Below are positions 35,350-42,775 of a stretch of 64,000 bases of DNA, piece after piece. This DNA comes from an uncultured Oscillospiraceae bacterium. Its GTDB lineage: Bacteria > Bacillota > Clostridia > Oscillospirales > Oscillospiraceae. Under the pieces are notes generated by a model. It was not told the origin of the DNA. It did not search any database and saw only the letters and a list, made by a program, of their open reading frames with translations. The DNA lies in contig CAKTNP010000002.1 of assembly GCA_934589155.1 (NCBI GenBank), positions 1 to 64,000 of the forward strand, given 5' to 3'. Every line of letters starts with the position of its first letter. Positions within the stretch are counted from its first letter, which is position 1. Position numbers and translations under genes: made by a program.

Positions 35350-36225
35350 ATGAATCGAGAACAATTCCATGCCTGGGCCGCCGGGGGTCTGCGGATCCTG
35401 GACGGAGCCATGGGCTCCAACCTCCGGGCCATGGGCATGAAAAATAATGACTGCAGCGAGCTCTGGGCCGAGGCCCATCCAGACCTGGTGGAGGATCTGC
35501 TCCGGCGCTATGTGGATGCCGGCAGCGAACTCATCTACGCCCCCACCTTTCTGGCCCAGCCCAAGGCCCTTCAGGCCTTCGGCCGGGAGACCGATACCGA
35601 AGCTCTGAACTGCTCCCTGGCTAAGCTGGCCCGCCGGGCCGCCGATGGCCGGGCTCTGGTGGCCGGTGACCTGGCCAGCATGGCCGCCACGGTGGAATCC
35701 TGGGATGAGGAGAACTTTGAGGACATGGTGGAGGATTATCGCCGCCAGATCCGGGGCCTTGTGGACGGCGGCGTGGACCTTCTGGTGGCGGAAACCCTGC
35801 TGTATCCCACGGAGGCCGAGGCCGTTTTTGCCGCGGCGGAGCTGGAAAAAGCTCCGGCGGTGCTGTATTCCTTTACCATGCAGCCCGACGGCAGCCTTTT
35901 CAGCGGTCGGGATGCCCTGCCCATTCTGAAAAATCTGGAGGACATGGGTGCCGCCGCCGTGGGGCTCAACTGCGTGCCCGCCTCTCATCTGCTGCCCGCC
36001 ACCGTGGCCCGGTTCCGCCGAGTCATTCGGGGCCCCCTCAGTGTGAAGCCCAACGCCGGAGACCCCGTCATCGGCCCGGACAAGCTTGCTCACTATCCCA
36101 TGGGCCCGGAGGAGTTCGCCTCCATCGCCCGGGAGTGCCTGGATCTTGGGGCCAATCTTTTGGGCGGCTGCTGCGGCACGAATCCCGATTTCATCCGGGA
36201 GCTGGTCCGGGTGCTGAAAGCCTGA
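35350..36225 (+). CDS. Homocysteine S-methyltransferase family protein
   Basis: A 291-residue single-domain methyltransferase. The start LRILDGAMGSNL, the zinc cysteine C208 in VGLNC and the pair C274/C275 in GGCCGT are all intact. It corresponds to the homocysteine-binding module of MetH or to MmuM-type enzymes; the methyl donor (S-methylmethionine, SAM, or a corrinoid protein) cannot be read from the sequence. No corrinoid or folate domain is attached and none is adjacent. Monocistronic with its own promoter and terminator. Confidence 0.88.
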   Translation: MNREQFHAWAAGGLRILDGAMGSNLRAMGMKNNDCSELWAEAHPDLVEDLLRRYVDAGSELIYAPTFLAQPKALQAFGRETDTEALNCSLAKLARRAADGRALVAGDLASMAATVESWDEENFEDMVEDYRRQIRGLVDGGVDLLVAETLLYPTEAEAVFAAAELEKAPAVLYSFTMQPDGSLFSGRDALPILKNLEDMGAAAVGLNCVPASHLLPATVARFRRVIRGPLSVKPNAGDPVIGPDKLAHYPMGPEEFASIARECLDLGANLLGGCCGTNPDFIRELVRVLKA

Positions 36226-36247
36226 TACCCCATCTCTTTTTCGTCAA

Positions 36248-36290
36248 AAACAGGGGAAACGGTTCAACCCGTTTCCCCTGTTTCTTCTTC
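36248..36290 (+). terminator. Terminator after the methyltransferase gene
   Basis: A long stem, AAACAGGGGAAACGG with CCGTTTCCCCTGTTT, then CTTCTTC. Its right arm runs into the 3' end of the convergent small gene at 36264. Confidence 0.85.
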
Positions 36291-36431
36291 GTTCAGGATC
36301 GTCTCCTCCGCCTGCCGCTGGGCCCGGATCAGGATCTCCCGGGCCTGCCCCAGGTTCCAATGGTCCAGGGCCTCCACCGCGTCCGCCGCGGCGGCGAAGA
36401 GCTGATGGTATAACTTTTTATAGTCCGCCAT
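36264..36431 (-). CDS. Small conserved hypothetical protein next to XRE regulator
   Basis: A 55-residue, acidic, helical protein (MADYKKLYHQLFAAAADAVEALDHWN, then a QxAxExLxxAQxxAEE-type tail). Similar short proteins beginning DYKKLYxxLFNA are common near small regulators in Clostridia, from memory; no function is known to me. The ATG at 36429-36431 is preferred to one 16 codons upstream, which would lie inside the operator region. It is divergent from the first XRE gene and shares its operator pair, so both are probably controlled together. Its stop lies within the methyltransferase terminator. Confidence 0.7.
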   Translation of the reverse strand: MADYKKLYHQLFAAAADAVEALDHWNLGQAREILIRAQRQAEETILNEEETGETG

Positions 36432-36450
36432 TCTATCACCCCACGGGTAT

Positions 36451-36496
36451 AGTATATCTGAAAACAAGATATAATGCAATATCTTATTTTCAGATA
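36451..36496. promoter_or_regulatory. Divergent promoter with two TATCT-N7-AGATA operators
   Basis: Sites at 36455-36471 and 36480-36496 are each TATCT-N7-AGATA and are inverted copies of each other (17-bp arms, one mismatch); their centres are 25 bp apart. The minus promoter TTGCAT (36474-36479), 17 bp, TATACT (36451-36456) for the small gene lies across them. Binding by the XRE protein at 36523 would shut this promoter and probably its own. Confidence 0.75.
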
Positions 36497-36522
36497 CGGT
36501 ATGCTTACCCTCGGTGATGTTG

Positions 36523-36759
36523 ATGCGCTATGAGATCTTGAAATTTGAGAATATCCGCAGCCTCCGGATCGACGGCGGCTATACCCAAAAGCAGATTGCG
36601 GAGTACCTGCACATCCGCCAGAACACCTATTCCCAGTATGAGATCGGCGTTCTGAACTACCCCATCGATGTGCTTCTGAAGCTGGCGGATTTTTACGGCG
36701 TCAGCGTGGACTATCTGCTGGGCCGGACCTCCGTTAAAACCCCATACCCCGAAAAGTAA
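36523..36759 (+). CDS. Small XRE-family (helix-turn-helix) regulator, first
   Basis: A 78-residue protein that is little more than one HTH_3 domain: GGYTQKQIAEYLHIRQNTYSQYEIGVLNYPIDVLLKLADFYGVSVDYLLGRT. Candidate starts are GTG 36514, ATG 36517 and ATG 36523; the last has GGTG six bases ahead and is chosen. The recognition helix (RQNTYSQYE) differs from that of the second XRE protein (CDQSLYSKYE), matching the different operator sequences in front of each gene. No sensor domain, so control must come from dimerisation or a partner. Confidence 0.88.
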   Translation: MRYEILKFENIRSLRIDGGYTQKQIAEYLHIRQNTYSQYEIGVLNYPIDVLLKLADFYGVSVDYLLGRTSVKTPYPEK

Positions 36760-36774
36760 GCCCTTCCGCCTCTA

Positions 36775-36818
36775 TTTTAGGACATGTTGTCCTAAAAGTC
36801 AATAGGACATATCGTCCT
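36775..36818. promoter_or_regulatory. Paired AGGACA operators before the second XRE gene
   Basis: Site 1 at 36779-36793 is AGGACA-TGT-TGTCCT, extended by TTTT/AAAA flanks to 10-bp perfect arms (36775-36797). Site 2 at 36804-36818 is AGGACA-TAT-CGTCCT. Centres are 25 bp apart, the same spacing as the operator pair of the first XRE gene. A TATTCT -10 candidate is at 36823-36828, just downstream. Confidence 0.8.
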
Positions 36819-36844
36819 GGGTTATTCTAGTCCCGGTGATGCAT

Positions 36845-37075
36845 ATGCGGTTACGGATCCGGGATCTCCGGGAGGACTCCGATCGGAAGCAGTCGGAGAT
36901 CGCCCAATATTTACGGTGCGACCAGTCCCTTTACTCCAAGTATGAGCGGGGCCAGCGGCCCCTTCCCCTGGACCTGGCGGTCCGGCTGGCCCAATTCTAC
37001 GGCGTCAGCCTGGATTACCTGGTGGGTCTGACGGACGTGAAGGCTCCCTACCCTCCAACTCCCACAAAACGCTGA
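36845..37075 (+). CDS. Small XRE-family (helix-turn-helix) regulator, second
   Basis: A 76-residue single HTH_3 protein (SDRKQSEIAQYLRCDQSLYSKYERGQRPLPLDLAVRLAQFYGVSLDYLVGLTD). It is a paralogue of the first XRE gene with the same size and tail (FYGVSxDYLxGxTxVKxPYP). Starts at GTG 36836, ATG 36839 or ATG 36845; the last is chosen by analogy, since both genes have GGTGATG-N3-ATGCG at the start. Operators of a different sequence but identical spacing precede it, indicating two insulated autoregulatory switches. Confidence 0.88.
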   Translation: MRLRIRDLREDSDRKQSEIAQYLRCDQSLYSKYERGQRPLPLDLAVRLAQFYGVSLDYLVGLTDVKAPYPPTPTKR

Positions 37076-37086
37076 ACAAGCTGAAC

Positions 37087-37114
37087 AAAAAGAGCGGCCG
37101 TTGGCCGCTCTTTT
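37087..37114. terminator. Bidirectional terminator between XRE and folA genes
   Basis: AAAAAGAGCGGCC at 37087-37099 pairs with GGCCGCTCTTTT at 37103-37114 around GTT; T runs on both strands. Confidence 0.85.
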
Positions 37115-37115
37115 C

Positions 37116-37598
37116 TCATACTCTTTCGTAGACGCAGAACTGGTATCCGATGCCGTCCTCCGTTTCCGGTGCCGTTTCGGACGCAAGCCGCCAGGCCGGA
37201 TCCTCGTCCAGATTGGGGAAAAACACGTCGGACTCCGGGGTCGCATGGACCTTGGTCACATAGGCCCTTTGGCAGTAGGGCAGAAATTGCCCATACACCC
37301 GTGCCCCGCCGATGACAAAGACCCGGGGGAAGTCCTTGGCCCGCTCCAAAGCCTCCTCCACGCTGTGGACCGTCTCCGCCCCGGGAACGGAAAAATCCGG
37401 GTCCCTGGTCAGCACCAGGTTCGCCCGCTTGGGCAGGGGCCGTCCCCCAGGAAAATCCCCCATGGTCCGCCGCCCCACGATCACCGCCGCCCCGGCGGTC
37501 TGCTGCCGGAAGTACCTCCGGTCCGCGATGAGGGCCACGGGCTGGGTCCCGTCCCGGCCGATGCCCCAGTCGTCATATACCGCAACGATCAGATCCAT
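37116..37598 (-). CDS. folA: Dihydrofolate reductase
   Basis: A 160-residue enzyme reducing dihydrofolate to tetrahydrofolate with NADPH. It begins MDLIVAVYDDWGIGRDG, has the GRRTMGDFPGGRPLP nucleotide segment near 45-59 and VIGGARVYGQFLPY near 95-108, then a C-terminal strand YQFCVYERV. The ATG at 37596-37598 follows GAGGTG and begins the family start; four extra codons upstream are not needed. Directly downstream of thyA (8-bp gap), so the dihydrofolate made by thymidylate synthase is recycled by the adjacent product. Confidence 0.93.
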   Translation of the reverse strand: MDLIVAVYDDWGIGRDGTQPVALIADRRYFRQQTAGAAVIVGRRTMGDFPGGRPLPKRANLVLTRDPDFSVPGAETVHSVEEALERAKDFPRVFVIGGARVYGQFLPYCQRAYVTKVHATPESDVFFPNLDEDPAWRLASETAPETEDGIGYQFCVYERV

Positions 37599-37606
37599 TT
37601 TACACC

Positions 37607-38437
37607 TCAAATTGCCATGGGAATGGTATAGGGAAACTCATGATACCGGTAGCCCTCCATGGTAAAGCAGTCCTTGGTAAAGGCGTAGAAATCCGTCACG
37701 CCGGGATCCACCCGGAACTTGGGGGCCTCATAGCCCTCCTTTTCCAGCATAGCCTCCACCATGGGGATATGCCGGTCATAGATGTGGCAGTCCGCGATCA
37801 CGTGGACCAGCTCCCCGGGCACGAGACCCGACACCTGGGCCATCATGTGGACCAGCACCGCATACTGGACCACGTTCCAGTTGTTGGCCGTCAGCATATC
37901 CTGGCTCCGCTGGTTCAAAATGGCGTTGAGGGTATTTCCGGACACGTTGAAGGTCATGGAATAGGCGCAGGGGTACAGGTTCATTTCGTGCAGATCCTCA
38001 AAATTGTAGATATTGGTCAGGATCCGGCGGCTGGCGGGGTTGTGCTTCAGGTCATACAGCACCCGGTCTACCTGGTCGAACATACCCTCTTTATATTGGT
38101 GCTTGATCCCCAGCTGATAGCCGTAGGCCTTGCCGATGGTGCCGTCGGGCCCCGCCCACTCGTCCCAGACATGGCTGCCCAGGTCGGCGATCCGGTTGGA
38201 CTTCTTCTGCCAGATCCACAGAAGCTCGTCCACCGCCGACTTCCAGTAGGTCCGCCGCAGGGTCATAATGGGAAACTCTTCCGCAAGATTATACCGGTTC
38301 ACCACGCCGAATTTCTTCACCGTGTGGGCCGGGGTACCGTCGGCCCAGTGGGGCCGCACCTCCCGATCCGTGTCCCAGATCCCCTGGTCCAGGATCTCCC
38401 GGCAGGTGGCCTTATACAATTCGTCCGCTCTGCTCAT
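37607..38437 (-). CDS. thyA: Thymidylate synthase (ThyA)
   Basis: A 276-residue folate-dependent enzyme making dTMP from dUMP. The catalytic cysteine is C157 in LYPCAYSMTF, followed by LNQRSQDMLTANNWNVVQYA, the dUMP-binding and folate-side region, and HIYDRHIP near the C-terminus. The active-site context is PCAY rather than the classic PPCH seen in E. coli-type enzymes, a variation seen in some Firmicutes. First gene of a thyA-folA operon, with a promoter at 38464-38492. Confidence 0.95.
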   Translation of the reverse strand: MSRADELYKATCREILDQGIWDTDREVRPHWADGTPAHTVKKFGVVNRYNLAEEFPIMTLRRTYWKSAVDELLWIWQKKSNRIADLGSHVWDEWAGPDGTIGKAYGYQLGIKHQYKEGMFDQVDRVLYDLKHNPASRRILTNIYNFEDLHEMNLYPCAYSMTFNVSGNTLNAILNQRSQDMLTANNWNVVQYAVLVHMMAQVSGLVPGELVHVIADCHIYDRHIPMVEAMLEKEGYEAPKFRVDPGVTDFYAFTKDCFTMEGYRYHEFPYTIPMAI

Positions 38438-38463
38438 CTTCCGTCCTCCCCGTTGTTTTCTTC

Positions 38464-38492
38464 ATCTTATCATAGATTCCCGCAATGCGCAA
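38464..38492 (-). promoter_or_regulatory. Promoter of thyA-folA
   Basis: TTGCGC (38487-38492), 17-bp spacer ending in TGA, TAAGAT (38464-38469) on the minus strand; an extended -10 type. Confidence 0.65.
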
Positions 38493-38518
38493 ATCAAAAC
38501 CAAAAAAGCCTCGCAGAG

Positions 38519-38715
38519 TTTGCCGCCCGCAGGCGGCAAATAAAGTGAGATCATTTTCACCGGCGGCGTGTACGTCGGTGAAAATACCTCTCAGGCCGCA
38601 AGTGTGCAAACGGTCCGCCATACGGCGGACCGTGCGTGCGCGCAGCGGGCTGCGGTCTTTTTTGTCGGGAAAGCCCCTTTGGGCTTTCCCGACAGCCGCA
38701 GGCAGAGCCTGCGGC
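38519..38715. repeat. Cluster of six stem-loops in a 200-bp non-coding segment
   Basis: Six separate inverted repeats follow each other: 38519-38540 (9-bp arms TTTGCCGCC/GGCGGCAAA), 38553-38585 (10-bp arms ATTTTCACCG/CGGTGAAAAT), 38610-38633 (10-bp arms ACGGTCCGCC/GGCGGACCGT), 38641-38654 followed by GTCTTTTTT on the plus strand, 38664-38693 (13-bp arms) and 38695-38715 (9-bp arms). The fourth looks like a plus-strand terminator although no plus gene precedes it. The last one abuts the amidohydrolase stop and may end that transcript. The block resembles a mobile intergenic repeat or a structured RNA. Confidence 0.7.
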
Positions 38716-38717
38716 AA

Positions 38718-39866
38718 TTACTCTTGCCAGACGATCTTGCCGTTTACCAGGGTCACCATGGCGTGTCCGCCTATGGTAGTCAGAGGATCCGCCGTCCAGA
38801 TCACCAGATCCGCGTCCTTTCCCACCTCCAGGCTGCCCACCCGGCTGTCCACGCCCAAGCTCCTGGCGGGGTTGATGGTAATGGCCTCCCAGGCCGCCTC
38901 CATGGGCAGCCCCGCCGAGGCCGCCAGCCCGGCGCACAGGGGCAGAAACTGCAGGGGGATCACCGGGGCATCGGTAATAATGCTGACCAGGAGCCCCGCC
39001 TCGTGGAGGATCCTCGCCGTATCGAAGCTCTTGTTTTTCAGCTCCACCTTGGTCTTGCTGCCGAAGCTGGGTCCTACGAACACGGGATAGCCCTCCTTTG
39101 CCAGCTCGTCGGCGATGAGGGCTCCGTCGGTGCAGTGGTCCAGGGTAATCTTCAGGCCGAACTCCTTGGCGATCCGGACGGCGGTCAGAATGTCGTCGGC
39201 CCGGTGGGCGTGGCACTTCAGGGGCAGCTTGCCCTCCACCACGGGGATCATGGCCTCCAGCTTCATGTCATAGGCCGGGTTCTTCCCTGCCGCCTTGTCC
39301 TCCATATACCGCCGGGTCTTGAACAGCAGCTCCCGCAGCAGGGATGCCACCCCCATCCGGGTAATGGGGCTCCGGCTCTTGGCCTGGCCGTAGACGGACT
39401 TGGGGTTCTCGCCGAAGGCGCACTTCATAGCCGCGGGATCCTTCAGGATCATGTCGTCCACCCGGCTGCCCGCCAGCTTGATGACGGTAAAGGTGCCGCC
39501 CACAACATTGGCGCTGCCCGGTCCGGTGCAGGCGGTGGTCACGCCTCCCTGGAGGGCCAGGGAAAAAGCCTCGTCCTGGGGATTGATGGAGTCGATACCC
39601 CGGAGCTGAGGGGTCAGGGGGTCCGCGCTTTCGTTATAGTCCCACCCCTCCCAGCGCATGGCCTGGTTGTCCAGGCCGATGTGGCAGTGGGCGTCCACAC
39701 AGCCCGGCGTCAGGAGCCGTCCCCCGGCGTCCAGGACCTGCGCCCCGGCGGGCGGGTCGATGTGAGCCGCCACAGCGGCGATCTTTCCGTTCTCGATCAG
39801 AATGTCTCCCCGGTCCAGGTCCGGACCGGCCATGGTCTTAATGTGTGCGTTTTGGATCAGCAGCAT
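38718..39866 (-). CDS. Imidazolonepropionase/prolidase-like amidohydrolase (first)
   Basis: A 382-residue metal-dependent hydrolase. After a short beta-domain start (MLLIQNAHIKTM...DILIENGKIAAV), the metal motif is DAHCHIG, with later histidines in KCHAHRADD and TLDHCTDG and the aspartate in SIITDAPVIP. ATG at 39864-39866 has AAGGAG eight bases ahead. Family members hydrolyse cyclic amides or dipeptides such as X-Pro. A second distant member is at 54518. Single gene, divergent from the amidotransferase pair at 40007. Confidence 0.88.
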   Translation of the reverse strand: MLLIQNAHIKTMAGPDLDRGDILIENGKIAAVAAHIDPPAGAQVLDAGGRLLTPGCVDAHCHIGLDNQAMRWEGWDYNESADPLTPQLRGIDSINPQDEAFSLALQGGVTTACTGPGSANVVGGTFTVIKLAGSRVDDMILKDPAAMKCAFGENPKSVYGQAKSRSPITRMGVASLLRELLFKTRRYMEDKAAGKNPAYDMKLEAMIPVVEGKLPLKCHAHRADDILTAVRIAKEFGLKITLDHCTDGALIADELAKEGYPVFVGPSFGSKTKVELKNKSFDTARILHEAGLLVSIITDAPVIPLQFLPLCAGLAASAGLPMEAAWEAITINPARSLGVDSRVGSLEVGKDADLVIWTADPLTTIGGHAMVTLVNGKIVWQE

Positions 39867-39955
39867 AGGGATTCTCCTTCCGCAAAATGCGTGTTTTTTC
39901 TCCGTCACTATACCATGGCCCCGGAGGCAATGCAAGGCCTCGCCCCATTTTCTCC

Positions 39956-39984
39956 TTGATTAAATTGCCCCCTTGGAGTATGAT
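39956..39984 (+). promoter_or_regulatory. Promoter of the amidotransferase-HAD operon
   Basis: TTGATT (39956-39961), 17-bp spacer, TATGAT (39979-39984). Confidence 0.75.
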
Positions 39985-40006
39985 GGGCAGGAAAGGATGT
40001 GGATGG

Positions 40007-40711
40007 ATGATCAGCATCGGCATTGTCAGCGTCCAGGCGGACCCGGCGTCCATCGGCCCGGAAAACCGCTATTGGGCCGCCGTTCTGCGGGCCGGGGCCC
40101 GGCCCCACTGGCTGCCCTGGAGCGAAAGCCCCGAGGATTGGGCCGCCTGGGCGGACCGGTTCGACGGCTTTCTCTTCCCCGGCGGCGGAGATATGGACCC
40201 CAAGCACTACGGCCAGCCCCCCATTCCCGCCTGCGGCGCCCCCAGCCCCCGGCGGGATGCCATGGAGCTGGGCCTCCTGCGGGAAATTGAGGCCCGGGGC
40301 AAGCCTGTACTCGGGATTTGCCGGGGCTTTCAGACCATGAATGTGGCCCGGGGCGGCACCCTGCTTCAGGATATCCCCTGGGGCGGCCACTCCGACGATG
40401 CCGGGCGATACCGCCCCAGCCACCCGGCAGTGGTTCTGCCGGGGACCCTTCTGGGGCAGCTTCTGGGCACGGGAGAGATCCTCACCAACTCCGTCCACCA
40501 CCAGGCCCTGGATCGGCTGGGCCGGGGCCTACGGGTCTCTGCCAAAAGCCCCGACGGCATTATCGAGGGCATCGAGGACCCCTCCGGTCCCCTGTTTCTG
40601 GGGGTCCAATTCCATCCGGAAGCCACCGCCGGAGAGGATCCCAGAATGCAGGCCATTTTCGACTGTCTGGTCCGCCGGGCCGCCGATACAAAGGAGAAAG
40701 AGAAGGAGTAA
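40007..40711 (+). CDS. Class I glutamine amidotransferase-like hydrolase (gamma-glutamyl-GABA hydrolase, PuuD type)
   Basis: A 234-residue peptidase C26 protein. The triad is visible: C105 in GICRGFQ, H203 and E205 in QFHPE. PGGGDMDPKHYG near 58-69 is typical of the gamma-glutamyl hydrolase branch. ATG at 40007 follows AAAGGATG. No synthetase domain or partner is near, so it is a stand-alone hydrolase of gamma-glutamyl amides. Cotranscribed with a HAD phosphatase 4 bp downstream. Confidence 0.9.
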   Translation: MISIGIVSVQADPASIGPENRYWAAVLRAGARPHWLPWSESPEDWAAWADRFDGFLFPGGGDMDPKHYGQPPIPACGAPSPRRDAMELGLLREIEARGKPVLGICRGFQTMNVARGGTLLQDIPWGGHSDDAGRYRPSHPAVVLPGTLLGQLLGTGEILTNSVHHQALDRLGRGLRVSAKSPDGIIEGIEDPSGPLFLGVQFHPEATAGEDPRMQAIFDCLVRRAADTKEKEKE

Positions 40712-40715
40712 AAAT

Positions 40716-41363
40716 ATGGGCTATCACACCATTCTGTTTGACCTGGACGGGACCCTGACGGACCCGGGTCTCGGCATTACCAATTCCGTCATGTACGCCC
40801 TGGATCGGTTCGGCATCCACGAATCGGACCGGACCAAGCTTTATCCCTTTATCGGCCCTCCTCTTTGGGATTCCTTCATGCGCTTTTACGGCATGAGCCG
40901 GGACCAGGCCGAGGAGGCGGTGCGGGTCTATCGGGAATACTATGGGGATCGGGGCCTGCTGGAAAACAGCGTCTATCCCGGCATCCCTCAGATGCTGGCA
41001 GCTTTGAAAGCTCAGGGCAAGGCCCTGGCCGTGGCCACCTCCAAGCCCGAGGGCTTCTCCCGGCAGATTTTGGACCATTTTGAGCTTTCCCAATACTTTG
41101 ACCGGATTGCCGGGGCCTCCATGGACCGGAGCCGCAGCCGCAAGGCCGACGTAATCCGCTATGCCCTGGAGGGGCTCTCCGCCGATCCCGCCGCCACCGT
41201 CATGGTGGGTGACCGGGAGCACGACGTGCTGGGGGCCCAGGAACTGGGTCTGCCCTGCGTGGGGGTCCTCTACGGCTACGGGGACCGGCCGGAATTGGAG
41301 GCCGCCGGGGCCGCCGCCATTGCCGCCGATCCCATGGAGCTTCTGGCCCTTCTGTCCCGGTAA
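40716..41363 (+). CDS. HAD-superfamily phosphatase (phosphoglycolate phosphatase-like)
   Basis: A 215-residue haloacid dehalogenase-type phosphatase. Motif I is FDLDGTLTDPG with D9 and D11; a helical cap follows (about 15-80); motif II/III is VATSKPEGFSRQ and motif IV MVGDREHDVLGA. The frame is open far upstream in the amidotransferase region, but ATG 40716 follows AAGGAG exactly. Likely removes phosphate from a small metabolite such as phosphoglycolate or a nucleotide; specificity unknown. Confidence 0.9.
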   Translation: MGYHTILFDLDGTLTDPGLGITNSVMYALDRFGIHESDRTKLYPFIGPPLWDSFMRFYGMSRDQAEEAVRVYREYYGDRGLLENSVYPGIPQMLAALKAQGKALAVATSKPEGFSRQILDHFELSQYFDRIAGASMDRSRSRKADVIRYALEGLSADPAATVMVGDREHDVLGAQELGLPCVGVLYGYGDRPELEAAGAAAIAADPMELLALLSR

Positions 41364-41371
41364 AATAGGGA

Positions 41372-41399
41372 TTGATTTTCCGAAAGAATACGATATAAT
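41372..41399 (+). promoter_or_regulatory. Promoter of the malic enzyme gene
   Basis: TTGATT (41372-41377), 16-bp spacer, perfect TATAAT (41394-41399). Confidence 0.75.
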
Positions 41400-41466
41400 A
41401 TTATCGATAAAATTCGCTCGGCTGGTCCGGGCATCCCACCCGAAAATTAGGTAAGGAGAAAGCAAT

Positions 41467-42639
41467 ATGGATTACGCAAAAGAGTCTCTCCGCCTCCACG
41501 AGCAGTGGGGCGGCAAAATCGAAGTCATCGCCAAGGTCCCCGTGGAGACCAAGGACGACCTGTCCCTGGCCTACACCCCCGGCGTGGCCCAGCCCTGCCT
41601 GGAGATCCAGAAGGACCTGGATAAAAGCTACACCCTGACCCGGCGGCACAACCTCTGCGCCGTCATCACCGACGGCTCCGCCGTTCTGGGCCTGGGCGAC
41701 ATCGGCCCCGAGGCCGGTATGCCCGTGATGGAGGGTAAGTGCGTTCTGTTCAAGGCCTTCGGCGATGTGGACGCCTTCCCCCTCTGCGTCAAGACCAAGG
41801 ATGTGGACGAGTTCGTCAACACCGTGTACAACATTTCCAGCTCCTTCGGCGGCATCAACCTGGAGGACATCGCCGCCCCCCGGTGCTTTGAGATCGAGCG
41901 GAAGCTGAAAGAAAAGTGCGACATCCCCATTTTCCACGACGATCAGCACGGCACCGCCGTCATCACCCTGGCGGGCCTGACCAACGCCCTGAAGGTGGTG
42001 GGCAAGAAGAAGGAAGACGTGAAGATCGTCACCTCCGGCGCCGGTGCCGCCGCCATTTCCATTGTGAAGCTGCTGCTGTCCGCCGGCTTCAAGAACGTGG
42101 TCATGACCGACCGGAAGGGCGCCATCTATGAGGGCCGGGAGGGCCTCAACTGGATCAAGGAGGAAATGGCCCAGGTCACCAACCGGAATATGGAGAAGGG
42201 CACCCTGGCCGAGGTCATCCGCGGCGCCGACGTGTTCATCGGCGTGTCCGCCCCCGGCACCCTGACCACAGAGATGGTCAAGACCATGGCCAAGGACTCC
42301 ATCGTCTTCGCCTGCGCCAACCCCACCCCCGAGATCTTCCCCGACGAGGCCAAGGCCGGCGGCGCCGCCGTGGTCTCCACGGGCCGCAGCGACTTCCCCA
42401 ACCAGATCAATAACGTCCTGGCCTTCCCCGGCATCTTCCGGGGTGCCTTCGACGTCCGCGCCAGCGACATCAACGAGGAGATGAAAATGGCCGCCGCCCA
42501 CGCCCTGGCGGAGCTGATCTCCGACGAGGAGCTGAACGCCGACTACATTATCCCCAAGGCCTTCGACAAGCGGGTTGGCCCCGCCGTGGCCAAGGCCGTG
42601 GCCGAAGCCGCCCGGAAGACCGGCGTAGCCCGGATCTGA
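41467..42639 (+). CDS. NAD(P)-dependent malic enzyme
   Basis: A 390-residue short-form malic enzyme converting malate to pyruvate, CO2 and reduced cofactor. YTPGVAQPC near 42 carries the catalytic tyrosine, SAVLGLGDIGPEAGMPVMEGK the Rossmann-side lysine region, DDQHGTAVITLAG the metal aspartates, and GAGAAAISIVKLL the nucleotide-binding loop. Cofactor preference is not clear from sequence. Monocistronic with strong promoter, AAGGAG ribosome site and terminator. Confidence 0.95.
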   Translation: MDYAKESLRLHEQWGGKIEVIAKVPVETKDDLSLAYTPGVAQPCLEIQKDLDKSYTLTRRHNLCAVITDGSAVLGLGDIGPEAGMPVMEGKCVLFKAFGDVDAFPLCVKTKDVDEFVNTVYNISSSFGGINLEDIAAPRCFEIERKLKEKCDIPIFHDDQHGTAVITLAGLTNALKVVGKKKEDVKIVTSGAGAAAISIVKLLLSAGFKNVVMTDRKGAIYEGREGLNWIKEEMAQVTNRNMEKGTLAEVIRGADVFIGVSAPGTLTTEMVKTMAKDSIVFACANPTPEIFPDEAKAGGAAVVSTGRSDFPNQINNVLAFPGIFRGAFDVRASDINEEMKMAAAHALAELISDEELNADYIIPKAFDKRVGPAVAKAVAEAARKTGVARI

Positions 42640-42657
42640 CAAAAGCACTGGACAACC

Positions 42658-42693
42658 GGCCCTGCGGAACGTTGGCTCCGCAGGGCTTTTGTT
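42658..42693 (+). terminator. Terminator after the malic enzyme gene
   Basis: CCCTGCGGA (42660-42668) pairs with TCCGCAGGG (42677-42685), then CTTTTGTT. Confidence 0.85.
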
Positions 42694-42736
42694 CGCCAAT
42701 TTTTGTCGAATCCTGTCGGATCTATCGGATTCCTCC

Positions 42737-42765
42737 TTGTTTGAACGCTGATTCTATGGTAAAAT
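42737..42765 (+). promoter_or_regulatory. Promoter of the GntR/FCD regulator
   Basis: TTGTTT (42737-42742), 17-bp spacer ending TGG, TAAAAT (42760-42765). Transcription would start only a few bases before the first ATG. Confidence 0.65.
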
Positions 42766-42775
42766 AGGGGTAAAA

